From an uncultured Oscillospiraceae bacterium (lineage in GTDB: Bacteria; Bacillota; Clostridia; Oscillospirales; Oscillospiraceae): a stretch of DNA of 50,355 nt. The position numbers and the translations under genes were made by a program. Of this stretch, positions 1-7,971 are shown one piece after another; positions within the stretch are counted from its first letter, which is position 1; the number at the start of each line of letters is the position of its first letter. The DNA lies in NCBI GenBank assembly GCA_944385095.1, contig CALWVS010000014.1, positions 1-50,355 of the forward strand. The letters run 5' to 3'. Under the pieces are notes generated by a model. The model searched no databases. It had not been told where the DNA came from and worked only from the letters and a program-made list of their open reading frames with translations.

Positions 1-75
1 GGAGCGAGTGACGAGGCTCGAACTCGCTACCTCCACCTTGGCAAGGTGGCGCTCTACCAGATGAGCTACACTCGC
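1..75 (-). tRNA. tRNA-Gly (GCC)
   Basis: The reverse complement folds as a complete tRNA: the acceptor stem GCGAGTG/CACTCGC closes it and the anticodon loop reads TTGCCAA, giving anticodon GCC. The window begins inside the encoded CCA tail, so one base of the tail lies outside. It has its own promoter at 89-117. Confidence 0.95.
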
Positions 76-88
76 AAAATGCTTGCTT

Positions 89-117
89 AGTATAACAAGT
101 AAAAAAGATTTTGTCAA
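89..117 (-). promoter_or_regulatory. Promoter of tRNA-Gly
   Basis: On the minus strand TTGACA (112-117) is followed after 17 bases by TATACT (89-94), 14 bases before the tRNA. This is a near-consensus housekeeping sigma promoter. Confidence 0.85.
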
Positions 118-350
118 TAGAAATTTTAAAATTTTTAAAATGAATTTCAATACAAGGGAAAAGTTGCCATGGACACGAATTGACAAAATGCACAAAAACA
201 TGGCAAAGCCATATGGCACAGGGGGTACAGAGTTTTTTGAAATTTGCGATAGTTCAATTTGTATTCAATCTTGCAGGGGTTCTGTCAAAAAAGAAAGATA
301 TTTTCTGGATAAAATACATCTGGTATACTCAGTAGAAAAACATGACTAAA
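118..350. other. AT-rich intergenic stretch without a clear gene
   Basis: No convincing gene is visible. An open frame at 83-349 overlaps the tRNA-Gly promoter, lacks a ribosome binding site and has no recognisable composition. The stretch holds an 8-base inverted repeat, TTGCCATG (164-171) and CATGGCAA (199-206), followed by the palindrome GCCATATGGC (208-217). Their role is unknown. Confidence 0.4.
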
Positions 351-351
351 A

Positions 352-367
352 ACACAAGATATAGTGG
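352..367 (+). promoter_or_regulatory. NrdR box
   Basis: The 16-mer ACACAAGATATAGTGG matches the palindromic NrdR box (acaCwAtATaTwGtgt) at 14 of 16 positions. It overlaps the -35 element of the nrdD promoter, which fits repression by the ATP/dATP-sensing regulator NrdR. NrdR boxes often come in pairs about 31-32 bases apart; I see no good second copy at that distance. Confidence 0.75.
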
Positions 368-393
368 ACAAGCGGAAGGGGGTGTGCTATAAT
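365..393 (+). promoter_or_regulatory. Promoter of nrdD
   Basis: TGGACA (365-370), a 17-base spacer and TATAAT (388-393). The predicted start near 400 gives a leader of about 115 bases before nrdD. Confidence 0.8.
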
Positions 394-410
394 CATGACC
401 CGAACCGTAT

Positions 411-431
411 GCCAGCGTACTGCTGGCTTTT
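411..431 (+). promoter_or_regulatory. Leader hairpin in the nrdD transcript
   Basis: GCCAGC (411-416) and GCTGGC (422-427) form a perfect 6-base stem with a 5-base loop, followed by four T residues. It lies just downstream of the predicted transcription start. It could be a weak attenuator or only a 5' stabilising hairpin; the short T run makes termination uncertain. Confidence 0.35.
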
Positions 432-473
432 GCTATGGACAGGGATTTGTTCATAGAAAAAAGAAAAGACAAT

Positions 474-488
474 TCGACATAGTGTCGA
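474..488 (+). promoter_or_regulatory. Inverted repeat TCGACA-N3-TGTCGA before nrdD
   Basis: A perfect 6-base inverted repeat separated by three bases ends 12 bases before the nrdD ribosome binding site. It is unlike the NrdR box. It could be an operator or a small mRNA hairpin; no regulator can be named. Confidence 0.4.
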
Positions 489-515
489 CCGGATACTTAA
501 GAGAGGGGTAAGGGC

Positions 516-2642
516 ATGAAAGTAATCAAGCGAGATGGCTCAGTGGTCAACTATGACCGCAGCAAAATCATCACCGCCATTCGTAAGGCAAATACGGAGG
601 TGACGGAAGAGGACAAATTGAGCCAGGATCGCATGGAGGCAATCGCAGATAAAATTGAAGGAACCATGCGTGCCCGTATTCTGGTAGAAGATATTCAGGA
701 TTTGGTGGAACAGGGACTGGTAGCAGAAAACAAATTCCATCTGGCAAAAAAATATATCATCTATCGCTATAACCGTGCACTGGTCCGCAAAGCAAATACG
801 ACCGATGAATCTATTTTGTCTCTGTTGCGCAATGAGAATAAAGAGCTTGCAGAGGAAAATTCTAACAAAAATACCATGATTGCAGCCACGCAGAGAGACT
901 ATATTGCCGGCGAAGTCAGCCGTGACCTGACAAGACGTATTTTGTTGCCGGAGTATATCTCCAAAGCCCATGATGAGGGTGCAATCCATTTTCATGATGC
1001 AGATTATTTTATACAGCCGATTTTCAACTGCTGTCTGATTAACATTGGGGATATGCTGGACAATGGCACTGTGATGAATGGAAAACTGATTGAATCTCCA
1101 AAGAGTTTTCAGGTGGCATGTACAGTGACCACCCAGATTATTGCCTGTGTGGCATCCAACCAATACGGTGGACAAAGTGTGGATATGAGTCATCTGGGCA
1201 AATACCTCCGTCGCAGCAGAGAGAAGTTCCGCAAGCAGATGACCTATCAGTGTGCAGGTGCAGTGGATGAGGCTACCTTGGAACGGCTGGTCAATGACCG
1301 TGTACGGGACGAGATGAAAAGTGGTGTGCAGACCATCCAGTATCAAATCAACACCTTAATGACCACCAATGGGCAGTCTCCCTTTGTAACACTGTTTTTG
1401 AATCTGCGAGAGGATGACCCCTATTTAGAAGAAAATGCCATGATTGTGGAGGAGGTACTCCGCCAGCGTCTGGAGGGCATTAAAAATGAGAAGGGGGTCT
1501 ATATTACCCCTGCTTTCCCAAAACTGGTGTATGTGTTGGATGAGCACAACTGTCTGAAGGGTGGCAAGTATGACTATATTACAGAACTTGCAGTAAAATG
1601 TTCTGCAAAGCGTATGTACCCTGACTATATTTCCGCCAAAAAGATGAAGGAAAACTATGAGGGGAATGTGTTTTCTCCCATGGGATGCCGCTCTTTCCTG
1701 TCTCCTTGGAAAGATGAAAATGGCAATTACAAGTTTGAAGGGCGATTCAATCAGGGTGTTGTTTCCCTGAATCTGCCTCAAGTGGGAATTCTGGCAAAAG
1801 GAGATGAGACGGAGTTTTGGCGGTTGCTGGATGAGCGGTTGAAGCTCTGTTTTGATGCGTTGATGTGCCGACACAATGCCCTCAAAAGTGTGCGCTCCGA
1901 TTCCAGCCCCATCCACTGGCAGTATGGAGCCATCGCACGGCTGCCAAAGGGTGCATCTATTGAACCCCTACTGTATGGTGGCTATTCCTCTATCTCGCTG
2001 GGTTACATTGGGCTTTATGAGGTGACAAAGCTGGTGAAAGGCTGTTCCCACACTGAGCCAGAGGGTGAGGAGTTTGCCCAAAGAGTGATGCAGCATCTGC
2101 GAGATACCTGTGACCGCTGGAAGAAAGAGACCAATATTGGCTTTGCCCTCTATGGCACTCCAGCAGAGTCCCTCTGCTATCGCTTTGCACGCATTGACAA
2201 GGAGCGGTTTGGAACCATTCCAGATGTAACCGATAAGGGATATTATACAAACAGTTACCATGTGGATGTACGAGAGCAGATTGACGCATTTGAAAAGTTT
2301 ACCTTTGAAAGTCAGTTCCAGAAGATTTCCACAGGCGGTTGTATTTCCTATGTGGAAATTCCAAACATGCGCCACAATCTGGAGGCACTGAAAGAACTGG
2401 TGCGCTTCATTTATGACAATATCCAGTATGCAGAGTTTAATACTAAAAGTGATTACTGCCAGTGCTGTGGATTTGATGGTGAGATTGTGCTCAACGAGGA
2501 CAATGAATGGGAATGCCCAGCTTGTCACAACACAGACCGCACCAAAATGAATGTTACACGCCGCACCTGTGGCTATTTGGGAGAAAACTACTGGAATGTA
2601 GGAAAAACAAAAGAAATCAGATCCCGTGTATTGCACATCTGA
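516..2642 (+). CDS. nrdD: Anaerobic (class III) ribonucleoside-triphosphate reductase
   Basis: Reduces ribonucleotides to deoxyribonucleotides for DNA synthesis under anoxic conditions, using a glycyl radical installed by NrdG. The 708-residue length is normal for the family. An ATP-cone allosteric domain occupies the first ~90 residues (IKRDGSVVNYDRSKI). A C-terminal zinc site is formed by Cys648, Cys651, Cys667 and Cys670. The radical loop RRTCGYLG places the radical on Gly686. The ATG at 516 has GAGAGGGG at 501-508. The activase gene nrdG follows after a hairpin. The upstream promoter carries an NrdR box, so dATP-responsive repression is expected. Requirement for a glycyl radical marks the host as an anaerobe or facultative anaerobe. 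Confidence 0.97.
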   Translation: MKVIKRDGSVVNYDRSKIITAIRKANTEVTEEDKLSQDRMEAIADKIEGTMRARILVEDIQDLVEQGLVAENKFHLAKKYIIYRYNRALVRKANTTDESILSLLRNENKELAEENSNKNTMIAATQRDYIAGEVSRDLTRRILLPEYISKAHDEGAIHFHDADYFIQPIFNCCLINIGDMLDNGTVMNGKLIESPKSFQVACTVTTQIIACVASNQYGGQSVDMSHLGKYLRRSREKFRKQMTYQCAGAVDEATLERLVNDRVRDEMKSGVQTIQYQINTLMTTNGQSPFVTLFLNLREDDPYLEENAMIVEEVLRQRLEGIKNEKGVYITPAFPKLVYVLDEHNCLKGGKYDYITELAVKCSAKRMYPDYISAKKMKENYEGNVFSPMGCRSFLSPWKDENGNYKFEGRFNQGVVSLNLPQVGILAKGDETEFWRLLDERLKLCFDALMCRHNALKSVRSDSSPIHWQYGAIARLPKGASIEPLLYGGYSSISLGYIGLYEVTKLVKGCSHTEPEGEEFAQRVMQHLRDTCDRWKKETNIGFALYGTPAESLCYRFARIDKERFGTIPDVTDKGYYTNSYHVDVREQIDAFEKFTFESQFQKISTGGCISYVEIPNMRHNLEALKELVRFIYDNIQYAEFNTKSDYCQCCGFDGEIVLNEDNEWECPACHNTDRTKMNVTRRTCGYLGENYWNVGKTKEIRSRVLHI

Positions 2643-2650
2643 GAGAAATA

Positions 2651-2695
2651 AAAAAGATATGAGATAAGGGGCTGACCCTTATCTCATATCTTTTT
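2651..2695 (+). terminator. Intercistronic terminator/attenuator between nrdD and nrdG
   Basis: A perfect 20-base stem (2651-2670 with 2676-2695) with a 5-base loop, GCTGA, whose 3' arm ends in TTTTT. The nrdG ribosome binding site starts two bases later, so the hairpin sets a termination/readthrough decision between enzyme and activase. Confidence 0.85.
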
Positions 2696-2711
2696 GAAAG
2701 GAGAATTTGCA

Positions 2712-3236
2712 TTGTACTATTCCGATATTCGCCCCATTGATGTGGCAAACGGACCGGGGATTCGTACCTCATTGTTTGTCTCTGGCTGCACCCATGCCTG
2801 TGAGGGGTGCTTTAATCCAGAGACATGGGATTTTTTTCATGGGGCACCGTTTGGACAGCCAGAGATTGAAAAAATTTTGGGTTATTTGTCAAAACCTTAT
2901 AATAAAGGGTTGTCCCTGCTGGGTGGGGAGCCATTACACCCCAGCAACCAACAGGCAGTGCTGGAACTGGTGCAGATTGTAAAGGCACAGTTTCCACAGA
3001 AAGATATTTGGTGTTACACTGGCTATCGAATAGAGGAACTGATGGGAAACCAAGTGGGAGAATGGGACAGGGCATTGCTGGAGCATATGGATATTTTAGT
3101 GGATGGAAAATTTATTTTGGCACAGAAAAACCTGTCCCTGCGGTTTCGTGGTTCCTCGAACCAAAGAATTTTGGATGTTCCTGCCTCTTTGGCACAGGGA
3201 GTTCCTGTTTTGTGGGACGAGACTTCCATAGAGTAG
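2712..3236 (+). CDS. nrdG: Anaerobic ribonucleotide reductase activating protein
   Basis: A radical SAM enzyme that abstracts hydrogen from the NrdD radical glycine. The iron-sulfur motif C-x3-C-x2-C is Cys26, Cys30 and Cys33 (GCTHACEGC), preceded by the family signature ANGPGIR and followed by FNPETWDF. At 174 residues it has the usual length. I chose the TTG at 2712 because AAAGGAG (2697-2703) lies 8 bases upstream and the protein then begins YYSDIRP like other NrdG; the frame is also open from a TTG at 2694, but that codon lies inside the terminator hairpin. It probably depends on readthrough from nrdD. Its stop codon abuts that of the convergent LysR gene. Confidence 0.95.
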   Translation: MYYSDIRPIDVANGPGIRTSLFVSGCTHACEGCFNPETWDFFHGAPFGQPEIEKILGYLSKPYNKGLSLLGGEPLHPSNQQAVLELVQIVKAQFPQKDIWCYTGYRIEELMGNQVGEWDRALLEHMDILVDGKFILAQKNLSLRFRGSSNQRILDVPASLAQGVPVLWDETSIE

Positions 3237-4175
3237 TCAAAAGAGGGAGGCACCTCTGTCAAACTGCCGATAAAAGTCTTTGATGATGTCCATAAAGGTA
3301 CGGGCGGCGGGAGAGAGAAAACTGTTTTTCTTGTAGACCAGAGCCATAGGGCAGGTGAGGGGCGGGTCCCCAACGGTAAAGAAGGAGAGGCGGTCCAGAT
3401 AGGGGGTACGCAGAATACCGCTTTCCGGCAAAAAGGTAAATCCCATATTTTCTGCCACCAGATTGATGGCTGTGGTGTTGTTTGTGGTAATGAGGGTGTT
3501 GGTCAATTCTACATTTTGTACACTGAACAGATTATCCAGCAACTTAGACAGCCGCCAGTCACTGGGTAGTGCCATAATGCGTTCATGTTCCAGTTGTCTC
3601 AAATCCTGGAAGGGGATAGGATTGGAACAGGGGCTTTCTACTCCACGGACAAGAGGGTGGTCACGGTGGGCAATGAGTAGAATTCGCTCATGCATCACCA
3701 GTTCATAGCTTAAATCCGTGAGGTTGCTGGGGATATGCATCAGACAAAAATCGGTCACACTGCTGGCTGCAAGACTGCCCAGTTCAGGGACAGGAGCTTC
3801 ATGGAGTACCACCTGTACATCTGGGTGGCGTTGCACAAATTGGGGCAGCACATCGGGCAGCAGTGTGGAACCTCGCCATGTGGAGACACCAATGTGTAAC
3901 TGTTGATGTTTTTTTGCCTGTAGTTCCTGTAAGTCGCTTTCCAACTGGCGGCGCAAATAGCCCTGCCGTTCCAGATAGGAGTGAAACAATTCACCGGCTG
4001 GCGTGAGTTGTAATGGGGTGTGTGAGCGGTCCAGCAGTGTGACACCCAAATTATGTTCCAGCTTTGCCAAATACTGGCTCAAATAGGGCTGAGAGAGATA
4101 GAGACGGTCAGCGGCTTTGGAGATGCTGCGCTCTTTGACAATGGTTAAAAAATATTCTGGATTTTTGACAAACAT
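3237..4175 (-). CDS. LysR-family transcriptional regulator
   Basis: A DNA-binding regulator of about 312 residues. The N-terminal winged helix-turn-helix (residues 1-60, with SISKAADRLYLSQPYLSQ) is typical LysR, followed by the linker helix and a two-lobed effector domain (from about residue 90, LHIGVSTWRGSTLLP). I place the start at the ATG at 4175, preceded by GAGGTG; an in-frame ATG 21 bases upstream lacks a good binding site. It converges with nrdG with no gap between stop codons and shares a hairpin terminator region with rpmB. LysR proteins commonly control a divergent neighbour, but here the upstream neighbour rpmB is codirectional, so the target is unknown. Confidence 0.92.
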   Translation of the reverse strand: MFVKNPEYFLTIVKERSISKAADRLYLSQPYLSQYLAKLEHNLGVTLLDRSHTPLQLTPAGELFHSYLERQGYLRRQLESDLQELQAKKHQQLHIGVSTWRGSTLLPDVLPQFVQRHPDVQVVLHEAPVPELGSLAASSVTDFCLMHIPSNLTDLSYELVMHERILLIAHRDHPLVRGVESPCSNPIPFQDLRQLEHERIMALPSDWRLSKLLDNLFSVQNVELTNTLITTNNTTAINLVAENMGFTFLPESGILRTPYLDRLSFFTVGDPPLTCPMALVYKKNSFLSPAARTFMDIIKDFYRQFDRGASLF

Positions 4176-4206
4176 ATTGCACCTCGGTTCAAACATGAGA
4201 GTAAGA

Positions 4207-4237
4207 AAATCCCCCGTATCTCTGATACGGGGGATTT
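4207..4237 (-). terminator. Terminator of rpmB (works on either strand)
   Basis: AAATCCCCCGTATC (4207-4220) pairs perfectly with GATACGGGGGATTT (4224-4237) around a TCT loop. It separates rpmB from the downstream LysR gene. Confidence 0.85.
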
Positions 4238-4255
4238 CATCTTGCCATATACCGA

Positions 4256-4444
4256 TTACACAGCGCGGGTGACCTTACCGGAACGGAGGCATCTGGTGCA
4301 GACGTACACATGAGAGGGAGTACCCTTCACGATCGCCTTCACGCGCTTCACGTTAGGCTTCCAGGTGCGGTTGGAACGGCGATGAGAGTGGGAAACCTGA
4401 ATACCAAAGGTGACGCCCTTCTCGCAGAATTCGCATTTGGCCAT
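4256..4444 (-). CDS. rpmB: Ribosomal protein bL28
   Basis: A 62-residue large-subunit ribosomal protein. The sequence carries the L28 core (VSHSHRRSNRTWKPN) and ends CLRSGKVTRAV. Cys4, Cys7, Cys49 and Cys52 form a zinc ribbon, so this is the zinc-binding (C+) form, often contrasted with zinc-free copies in bacteria that face zinc limitation. The ATG at 4444 is preceded by AGGAGGT; a longer frame to 4609 runs through the promoter and is not used. It is monocistronic, with a promoter at 4499-4527 and a terminator at 4207-4237. Confidence 0.97.
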   Translation of the reverse strand: MAKCEFCEKGVTFGIQVSHSHRRSNRTWKPNVKRVKAIVKGTPSHVYVCTRCLRSGKVTRAV

Positions 4445-4498
4445 GTTGCTTACCTCCTCGCTATGAGAGTTCGCTTTCATAATGAAGCATCGTCTGAT

Positions 4499-4527
4499 AT
4501 GGTAACAGATTTTAAGAGAAAATGCAA
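4499..4527 (-). promoter_or_regulatory. Promoter of rpmB
   Basis: Minus strand TTGCAT (4522-4527), 17-base spacer, TACCAT (4499-4504), about 50 bases before the start codon. Confidence 0.65.
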
Positions 4528-4601
4528 GCCTTTTTTCAAAAAAACAAAAAATTTTTTGGGAGTCCCTGTTTGAAAATGTGCTTTCTATTTTTCGGTGCCT
4601 G

Positions 4602-4610
4602 TGATACAAT
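4602..4610 (+). promoter_or_regulatory. Extended -10 promoter of ahcY
   Basis: TGATACAAT forms an extended -10 element about 40 bases before the ahcY start. The -35 region (TTTCTA, 4582-4587) is poor, as is common for extended -10 promoters. Confidence 0.6.
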
Positions 4611-4651
4611 AAAGTGGAAGGAAAGTAACTCTAAAAGTGAGGGAATTTACG

Positions 4652-5896
4652 ATGAGTATTGTAAAAGATTTGTCTCTGGCTCCTTCTGGGCATCAGAAAA
4701 TCCAGTGGGTGAGAGATTTTATGCCAGCCCTGTCTGGAATTGAGGAGCGGTTCCGCAGAGAAAAGCCATTTGAAGGGTTGACCATTGCAGTATCTGTCCA
4801 TTTGGAGGCAAAGACAGCCAATTTGGGTCTTGTTTTACGAGAAGGTGGAGCCAATGTCTATCTGACAGGCTGCAACCCCCTTTCCACACAGGATGATGTG
4901 GCAGCCGCAATGGCTGACCTGGGTGTGGAAACCTTTGGTGTACATGGTGTGGATATGAAGGAGTATCAGCGTCTGTTGGTGGAAACCCTCAGATGCCGTC
5001 CCCATCTCATTGTGGATGATGGAGGCGACCTGATTTCCCTGCTGGGCGGAGAGTACAGCCATCTGGCTGAGAATCTGATGGGCGGTTGTGAGGAGACCAC
5101 AACAGGCATTCACCGCCTCTACGCCAGAGAGCGTGCAGGGGTTTTGCCCTGCCCCATGATGGCAGTGAACGACGCCAAAGCAAAACACTACTATGATAAC
5201 AAATATGGTACAGGGCAGTCTACCTGGGACGCCATTATGCACACCACCAACCTGATGGTAGCAGGAAAAACAGTGGTTGTGGCAGGCTATGGCTGGTGTG
5301 GAAAGGGCATTGCCATGCGTGCAAAAGGCATGGGAGCCAATGTGATTGTCACAGAGGTAGACCCATTCAAGGCACTGGAAGCCACTATGGAGAATTTCCG
5401 TGTGATGCCAATGGATGAAGCTGCAAAATATGGAGACATTTTTGTGACAGCCACTGGCTGTAAAGATGTGATTGTAAAGCGGCATTTTGAGGTGATGAAA
5501 GACAATGTGCTGCTGTGCAACTCCGGGCACTTCGACTGTGAGGTAGATGTGGCAGCTTTGAAGGGGATGGCAACCGAGCACTTCCCACGCAGAGCAGGTA
5601 TTGAAGGTTACAAAATGAAAGATGGACGTACCCTGAATGTGCTGGCAGAGGGTCGTCTTGTGAATCTGGCAGCTGGCAATGGGCATCCAGCAGAAATTAT
5701 GGATATGTCCTTTGCGGTACAGGCTCTTTCTCTGGAGTGGATGGCAAAACATGCAAGGCACTTAGAGAAAAAGGTGTATAATGTACCAGATGAGATTGAC
5801 GACCAGATTGGTCGTGTCAAATTGGCTGCGATGGGGCTTTCCATTGACACTCTGACACAGGAGCAGAAGGACTATCTGGCAGGCTGGGAGGCATAA
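4652..5896 (+). CDS. ahcY: Adenosylhomocysteinase
   Basis: Hydrolyses S-adenosylhomocysteine to adenosine and homocysteine, relieving product inhibition of methyltransferases. The 414-residue protein shows the N-terminal substrate domain (SVHLEAKTANL, GCNPLSTQDDVAAA), the conserved NDAKAKHYYDNKYGTGQS stretch and the Rossmann NAD site GYGWCGKGIAMRAKGMGA near residue 212, then VTATGCKDVI and a C-terminal oligomerisation tail. I prefer the ATG at 4652, after GAGGGA, over the GTG at 4637. With metK about 0.85 kb downstream it covers two steps of the SAM cycle, although metK has its own riboswitch-controlled promoter. No terminator is obvious behind it. Confidence 0.96.
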   Translation: MSIVKDLSLAPSGHQKIQWVRDFMPALSGIEERFRREKPFEGLTIAVSVHLEAKTANLGLVLREGGANVYLTGCNPLSTQDDVAAAMADLGVETFGVHGVDMKEYQRLLVETLRCRPHLIVDDGGDLISLLGGEYSHLAENLMGGCEETTTGIHRLYARERAGVLPCPMMAVNDAKAKHYYDNKYGTGQSTWDAIMHTTNLMVAGKTVVVAGYGWCGKGIAMRAKGMGANVIVTEVDPFKALEATMENFRVMPMDEAAKYGDIFVTATGCKDVIVKRHFEVMKDNVLLCNSGHFDCEVDVAALKGMATEHFPRRAGIEGYKMKDGRTLNVLAEGRLVNLAAGNGHPAEIMDMSFAVQALSLEWMAKHARHLEKKVYNVPDEIDDQIGRVKLAAMGLSIDTLTQEQKDYLAGWEA

Positions 5897-5988
5897 GAGG
5901 CTTTTCTCCAAACGCTATGATGTAAAGTACCACCATGTAAAACCCAAAAACAAGATTGCATAAGAGAATAAAAATGGAGGTGTGAAGC

Positions 5989-6204
5989 GTGAAAAAGCAC
6001 CCAATCAGTCGGTGGGGTGTCAGAATATATGGTGCTGCGGCAGTCATATGGACCTTAAATTCGATTGTTTCCCTCACAACATCCAGATATGATGGACCAT
6101 CTAATACAGATATCATGTTATATATTCTTTGTGCGGTGATATGGTGGATTGCATTTGCGGTTCAGTTGATTCGATATCGCAGAGGGAAAAGAGAAGATTC
6201 ATAG
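5989..6204 (+). CDS. Small two-helix membrane protein, copy 1
   Basis: A 71-residue protein with two hydrophobic helices (about residues 10-29 and 43-61) joined by a short loop TSRYDGPSNTD and ending in a basic tail RYRRGKRED. It starts at GTG 5989 with GGAGG 8 bases upstream. I do not recognise the family. It is a clear paralogue of the next gene: both share TTSRYxGPSxT and WWIAFxVQ. The tandem arrangement and matching upstream sequence (ATGGAGGTGT before each start) show a duplication that included the ribosome binding site. Function unknown. Confidence 0.8.
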   Translation: MKKHPISRWGVRIYGAAAVIWTLNSIVSLTTSRYDGPSNTDIMLYILCAVIWWIAFAVQLIRYRRGKREDS

Positions 6205-6266
6205 GTGTACACAGATGGCCTACCTTATATATCGCCTCAGACGATACAGAGATGGAGGTGTAGGAC

Positions 6267-6482
6267 ATGAAAAAACAAATTTTTTCATGGTTGGCTATGG
6301 GATTGTATGCAGTGATGGCGATTCTGTGGACAATTCGCTGGGTAATTCTCCTTACAACTTCAAGATATCATGGACCATCGGAAACAGAGGCACTGTTGAA
6401 TGCTCTTTGTGCAGGCGTATGGTGGATTGCATTTCTTGTGCAAGTCATAGGTTATCGTAATAGGAAAAAAGATGACCTATAG
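6267..6482 (+). CDS. Small two-helix membrane protein, copy 2
   Basis: A 71-residue paralogue of the preceding gene, identical in length, with helices at about residues 5-28 and 42-61, the loop TTSRYHGPSETE and a charged tail NRKKDD. It starts at ATG 6267 with GGAGGTG at 6253-6259. The two genes are 62 bases apart and probably cotranscribed. The metK promoter begins 40 bases after its stop. Function unknown; possible roles such as a membrane stress peptide cannot be told from sequence. Confidence 0.82.
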   Translation: MKKQIFSWLAMGLYAVMAILWTIRWVILLTTSRYHGPSETEALLNALCAGVWWIAFLVQVIGYRNRKKDDL

Positions 6483-6521
6483 AGCAGCAAAACACAAAAG
6501 TGAAAAGTGATAAATTGACTA

Positions 6522-6549
6522 TTGACAAAGTCGGATAATGGGTTATAAT
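6522..6549 (+). promoter_or_regulatory. Promoter of the SAM riboswitch-metK transcript
   Basis: TTGACA (6522-6527), 16-base spacer, TATAAT (6544-6549): both hexamers match the consensus exactly. Transcription would start about 15 bases before the riboswitch. Confidence 0.9.
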
Positions 6550-6570
6550 AAAGTACTGTAAAACTAAATT

Positions 6571-6669
6571 ACCTTATCAAGAGTGGTGGAGGGAACGGCC
6601 CTGTGAAGCCCGGCAACCTGCAATGCGCAAGGTGCTAAATCCGGCGGCAGAGTATCGAAAGATGAGGGT
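6571..6669 (+). promoter_or_regulatory. SAM-I (S-box) riboswitch
   Basis: The aptamer shows the canonical S-box blocks in order: CTTATCAAGAG, GGTGGAGGGA, GGCCC-GAAGCCCGGCAACC, AAGGTGCTAAATCC and GAAAGATGAGG. P1 is ACCTTATC (6571-6578) with GATGAGGGT (6661-6669). It is followed by an intrinsic terminator and metK, so high SAM should stop transcription of the SAM synthetase gene. Confidence 0.97.
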
Positions 6670-6681
6670 GCGAGAAATCCA

Positions 6682-6709
6682 AACGCTCCGCTGTCGCGGA
6701 GCGTTTTTT
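6682..6709 (+). terminator. Riboswitch expression-platform terminator
   Basis: AACGCTCCGC (6682-6691) pairs perfectly with GCGGAGCGTT (6696-6705) around a TGTC loop and runs into six T residues. It lies 13 bases after P1, as expected for the OFF state of an S-box. Confidence 0.93.
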
Positions 6710-6739
6710 CACCTTCAAAAGAAGAAAGGATGTAGGAAT

Positions 6740-7921
6740 ATGGCAAAAAAATTATTTACCTCTGAATCTGTGACAGAAGGACATCCCGACAAAATCTGTG
6801 ACCAGATTTCTGATGCAGTTCTGGATGCAATCATGGAAAAAGACCCAAGTGCCCGTGTGGCATGTGAAACCACAGTGACAACAGGTATCATCAATGTGAT
6901 GGGGGAAATTACCACGAAATGTTATGTGGATATTCCCAAAATTGCCCGTCAGGTGGTGCGAGAAATTGGATATGACCGGGCAAAGTATGGCTTTGACTGC
7001 GATACCTGTGCAGTACTTACCTCCATTGATGAACAATCCCCAGATATTGCAATGGGTGTGGATAAGTGTCTGGAGGCAAAAGAGGGAGCGCAGGACGACG
7101 GTCTGGACAACGGTGCAGGCGATCAGGGCATGATGTTTGGTTATGCCTGCAATGAAACCCCTGAACTGATGCCTCTGCCCATTTCTCTGGCTCAAAAGCT
7201 GGCAATGCGTCTTACTCAGGTGCGCAAAGAGGGGATTGTTGATTATCTGCGTCCAGATGGAAAGACACAGGTGACGGTGGAGTATGATGAAAAAGACATC
7301 CCTGTGCGTGTGGATGCAGTTGTGGTTTCCACACAGCATGGTCCAGAGGTGGAGCTGGAGCAGATTCGGAAAGACATGATTGAACTGGTCATTCGCCCTG
7401 TGATTCCTGCTGAACTGATGGATGAGGAGACAAAGATTTATGTCAATCCCACTGGACGTTTTGTTGTGGGTGGTCCTCAGGGAGATTCCGGTCTCACTGG
7501 TCGTAAAATTATTGTGGATACCTATGGTGGCAGTGCACCCCATGGTGGTGGTGCATTCTCTGGAAAGGACCCCACAAAGGTAGACCGTTCTGCTGCCTAT
7601 GCCGCTCGCTGGGTGGCAAAGAACGTGGTCGCTGCCGGGCTTGCTTCCCGTTGTCAGGTGCAGCTTGCCTATGCCATTGGTGTGGCACAGCCTGTCTCTG
7701 TGCGTGTGGATACCTTTGGAACTGGTACAGTCTCTGATGAGAAACTCTCTGATGCTGTGATGGCAACCTTTGACCTGCGCCCTGCTGCCATTATCCGTGA
7801 TTTGGATTTGCGCCGCCCCATTTTCCGTCAGACTGCTGCCTATGGTCATTTTGGACGGGATGATTTGGATTTGCCCTGGGAAAAGACCAATCGCATGGAG
7901 GAGCTAAAGTCAAAGCTGTAA
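6740..7921 (+). CDS. metK: S-adenosylmethionine synthetase
   Basis: Makes S-adenosylmethionine from methionine and ATP. The 393-residue protein begins [22 protein letters not shown] and shows the hallmark [12 protein letters not shown] and [16 protein letters not shown] motifs plus the C-terminal DLPWEKTNR. The ATG at 6740 follows a weak GAAAGGATGTAGGA site; the frame upstream runs through the riboswitch and is not coding. Transcription is controlled by the SAM-I riboswitch just upstream. deoC lies about 100 bases downstream on the same strand and may be reached by readthrough. Confidence 0.98.
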   Translation: MAKKLFTSESVTEGHPDKICDQISDAVLDAIMEKDPSARVACETTVTTGIINVMGEITTKCYVDIPKIARQVVREIGYDRAKYGFDCDTCAVLTSIDEQSPDIAMGVDKCLEAKEGAQDDGLDNGAGDQGMMFGYACNETPELMPLPISLAQKLAMRLTQVRKEGIVDYLRPDGKTQVTVEYDEKDIPVRVDAVVVSTQHGPEVELEQIRKDMIELVIRPVIPAELMDEETKIYVNPTGRFVVGGPQGDSGLTGRKIIVDTYGGSAPHGGGAFSGKDPTKVDRSAAYAARWVAKNVVAAGLASRCQVQLAYAIGVAQPVSVRVDTFGTGTVSDEKLSDAVMATFDLRPAAIIRDLDLRRPIFRQTAAYGHFGRDDLDLPWEKTNRMEELKSKL

Positions 7922-7971
7922 TGGAATACAGTTGGTAAAATTGGATATATTGATACTGTTCCATGAGTGAA

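Noticed and set aside
83-349. Open frame of 88 codons after tRNA-Gly
   Set aside because: It overlaps the tRNA-Gly promoter, lacks a ribosome binding site and has AT-rich, non-protein-like composition.
383-399. Second NrdR box about 31-32 bases after the first
   Set aside because: At those offsets only about 6 of 16 positions match, and the sequence is explained by the -10 element.
540-1346. Antisense open frames opposite nrdD
   Set aside because: nrdD is unmistakable on the plus strand; no start signals serve the antisense frames.
6752-7849. Long antisense open frame (365 codons) opposite metK
   Set aside because: It mirrors codon bias of metK; the translation is Cys/His-rich and resembles no protein. 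The same applies to 4835-5761 opposite ahcY.
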